Below the pieces are notes generated by a model. The model ran no database searches. It was not told the origin of the DNA and saw only the letters and a program-made list of their open reading frames with translations. This document shows positions 29,903-30,324 of a DNA stretch of 30,324 nucleotides, one piece after another. Origin of the DNA: JBBKWQ01 sp037969115 (GTDB lineage Bacteria > Actinomycetota > Acidimicrobiia > Acidimicrobiales > Ilumatobacteraceae); contig JBBKWQ010000420.1 in NCBI GenBank assembly GCA_037969115.1, forward strand, positions 1 through 30,324. Direction: 5' to 3'. Numbering within the stretch: position 1 is the stretch's first letter; every line of letters begins with the position of its first letter. The position numbers were made by a program, and so were the translations under genes.

Positions 29903-30324
29903 ATGCAGGAATTCTCGTCGATCAGCGTCTCCTCCTACGACGCCGGTTCGCTTGCCGATCGGCTCACGGAACAGTCCGCCAACGGGTGGAACATCGTGTC
30001 CATCGTGCCGGCCGGCACCAACATCGTGGCGTATCTGTCACGAGCGTCGTCGGATGGAGTCTCCGTAGCCGACACCGCCGCCGAAACGCCCGTCGCAGCC
30101 GCCGCAGCGGTCGAAGAACCCGTCGTCGAAGAGCCCGTCGTCGAGACACCCGTCGTCGACGAGATCCCCGCAGCCGACGAAACGCCGGACGACGAAACGC
30201 CCGCAGCCGACGAAGCGACGCCGGACGACGACGAGACGCCGGATGCGCGGGTCATTCAGATGCCGGTGACCGGCACGCCCGCAGAACCGTCCGAGGCGGT
30301 CGCAGCTGCGGCCGAGCTGTCGGC
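29903..30324 (+). CDS. Acidic-repeat protein with short N-terminal DUF4177-like module, cut by window edge
   Basis: The frame is open from the ATG at 29903 to the right edge, 140 codons so far. Residues 1-42 (SISVSSYDAGSLADRL, then NGWNIVSIVPAGTNIVAYLSR) look like the strand-helix-strand unit of DUF4177-type small proteins (helix, then G-W-x-x-V-S-hydrophobic). From about residue 50 there is an Ala/Val/Glu/Pro/Thr repeat region: VVEEPVVEEPVVETPVV, then several (A)DETPDD units, very acidic and probably disordered. Near the end it becomes less acidic (RVIQMPVTGTP). There is no signal peptide, so it is probably cytoplasmic. The function is unknown and the C-terminal domain lies outside the window. 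Confidence 0.7.
   Translation, partial: MQEFSSISVSSYDAGSLADRLTEQSANGWNIVSIVPAGTNIVAYLSRASSDGVSVADTAAETPVAAAAAVEEPVVEEPVVETPVVDEIPAADETPDDETPAADEATPDDDETPDARVIQMPVTGTPAEPSEAVAAAAELS

Overview
The window comes from a high-GC bacterial chromosome with strong G/C third-position bias. An actinobacterium is likely, and within that phylum an Acidimicrobiia/Ilumatobacter-like organism is my best guess. The gene content supports this: a DUF222-HNH endonuclease under an actinobacterial SOS box, two F420-type luciferase-like oxidoreductases, a SARP/BTAD regulator, and many starts with an actinobacterial leaderless layout. The phylum is an inference from content; there is no rRNA or marker gene here. I see no tRNA, rRNA, insertion sequence, prophage or CRISPR array.

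Layout. 1-1640: an edge-truncated unknown gene and an SOS-controlled DUF222-HNH gene, both on minus. 1836-9797: a divergent amine import and oxidation cluster. On minus lie a Rieske oxygenase, then PotD, PotB and PotC-like transporter parts; on plus lie a class III (HemL-like) aminotransferase, a second Rieske oxygenase and a PotA-like ATPase. The two arms share a 79-bp spacer carrying a promoter and a perfect TetR-type inverted repeat. 9818-13212: a three-gene minus-strand protease operon (Nal1/trypsin-like protease, a free-standing copy of its N-terminal domain, a V8-like protease), divergent from a protein with a C-terminal diadenylate-cyclase (DisA_N) domain. This is the best candidate here for an undescribed system. 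13309-14532: two membrane/secreted unknowns. 14735-16172: a BNR-repeat protein with a MoaD/ThiS-like protein. 16246-19245: an FTR1/EfeU iron permease behind a possible DtxR box, then two exported proteins. 19290-20658: ThpR-type 2H phosphoesterase and a TylF-like methyltransferase, convergent. 20730-27161: an LLM oxidoreductase divergent from a giant SARP-cyclase-STAND regulator, a two-domain alpha/beta-barrel protein, a short-chain dehydrogenase relic and a second LLM enzyme. 27268-30324: a METTL25-like methyltransferase, a DsbB plus CPHC-thioredoxin lipoprotein pair, and an edge-truncated acidic-repeat protein.

How it works together. The 1.8-9.8 kb cluster reads as one regulon for taking up a positively charged amine or betaine and breaking it down by Rieske oxidation and transamination; the substrate cannot be told from sequence. 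DsbB and the lipoprotein should form an exported disulfide-forming pair. Nine genes have a -10-like hexamer 6-8 nt before the start codon, which suggests that leaderless transcription is common in this genome.
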